Positions 59,234 through 59,253 of a stretch of DNA of 59,253 bases are shown here, one piece after another (positions within the stretch are counted from its first letter, which is position 1; the number at the start of each line of letters is the position of its first letter). A model generated the notes under the pieces. The model saw only the letters and a program-made list of their open reading frames with translations. It ran no database searches and had not been told where the DNA came from. This DNA is from an uncultured Bacilli bacterium. Its GTDB lineage: Bacteria; Bacillota_I; Bacilli_A; RF39; UBA660. Both the position numbers and the translations under genes were made by a program. The stretch spans positions 1-59,253 of the forward strand of contig CAKPHZ010000005.1 of the NCBI GenBank assembly GCA_934162265.1, written 5' to 3'.

Positions 59234-59253
59234 ATGATTAAAATAATTAAGAA
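59234..59253 (+). CDS. First codons of a gene running off the right edge
   Basis: ATG at 59234 follows AAAGGTGTGATG and starts MIKIIK before the window ends. Too short to identify; called only from the ribosome binding site and its position after a terminator. Confidence 0.35.

Noticed and set aside
1..59253. Recoded UGA (mycoplasma-like genetic code)
   Set aside because: TGA ends mreC, the LemA-like gene, the DedA-like gene and others exactly at expected protein ends, and tryptophans are TGG.
1..59253. CRISPR array, prophage or integrative element
   Set aside because: No regularly spaced direct repeats, integrase, cas or phage structural genes were seen; only one partial IS element at the left edge.

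Overview
The window is a low-GC, gene-dense chromosomal segment, most likely from an uncultured gut lineage of Bacillota close to the Bacilli/Erysipelotrichia/RF39 and Mollicutes side. The evidence is the strong AT bias, AGGAGG-type ribosome binding sites, clean TTGACA-17-TATAAT promoters, the gene order hrcA-grpE-dnaK-dnaJ under a CIRCE-like operator, a glmS ribozyme, a miaB-ricA pair, sortases, mreCD and murC. TGA is a true stop here (it ends mreC, the LemA-like gene and the DedA-like gene) and Trp is TGG, so this is not a recoded mycoplasma. The placement is inferred from gene content, not from a search.

Layout. 1-420: 5' end of an IS30-type transposase running off the left edge. 628-4681: an aldehyde dehydrogenase, then a class B sortase divergent from a secreted beta-helix protein whose C terminus carries an NPST sorting-like signal. 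4784-9778: heat-shock operon hrcA-grpE-(74-aa membrane protein)-dnaK-dnaJ behind two CIRCE-like boxes; clpB at 16613-18718 has the same box. 9878-16587: small membrane proteins, mreCD, two P-loop kinases leading into alaS, a lipoprotein and a Cse60-like protein. 18943-21776: a sortase-like protein lacking the usual arginine, with two related five-helix membrane proteins. 21818-28458: an unknown gene, glmS with its ribozyme, and a 1173-aa membrane-anchored protein with a nucleotidyltransferase signature. 28521-35077: pseudouridine synthase, DUF1294 protein, lepA, an unusual RNB-domain protein, miaB and ricA-like. 35074-43731: flippase (minus), LemA-like protein, metallopeptidase, RNA methyltransferase, rimM, trmD, murC, rsmE and unknown genes between them.

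43057-46684 is a run of unrecognised genes, one a solenoid of about seven 62-residue repeats. 46931-50008 couples a zinc metallopeptidase, a sugar nucleotidyltransferase and a polytopic membrane protein. 50438-54100 holds a glycosyltransferase, a DedA-like protein, a cysteine-rich CFI-type protein and a GH25 muramidase. 55004-57501: LysR regulator divergent from coaC-coaB and a third overlapping gene with a class II aldolase-like C-terminal half. The right end has ffh (minus), tRNA-Gly(UCC) and the first codons of another gene.

Functionally the window combines proteostasis (HrcA regulon, Ffh, LepA), cell envelope (two sortases, mreCD, murC, glmS, flippase, GH25) and RNA modification. The best candidates for undescribed biology are the 1173-aa nucleotidyltransferase-like protein, the arginine-less sortase operon, the RNB protein with a substituted metal ligand, and the third gene of the coaC-coaB operon. 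All functional statements rest on motif recognition; no database search was possible.
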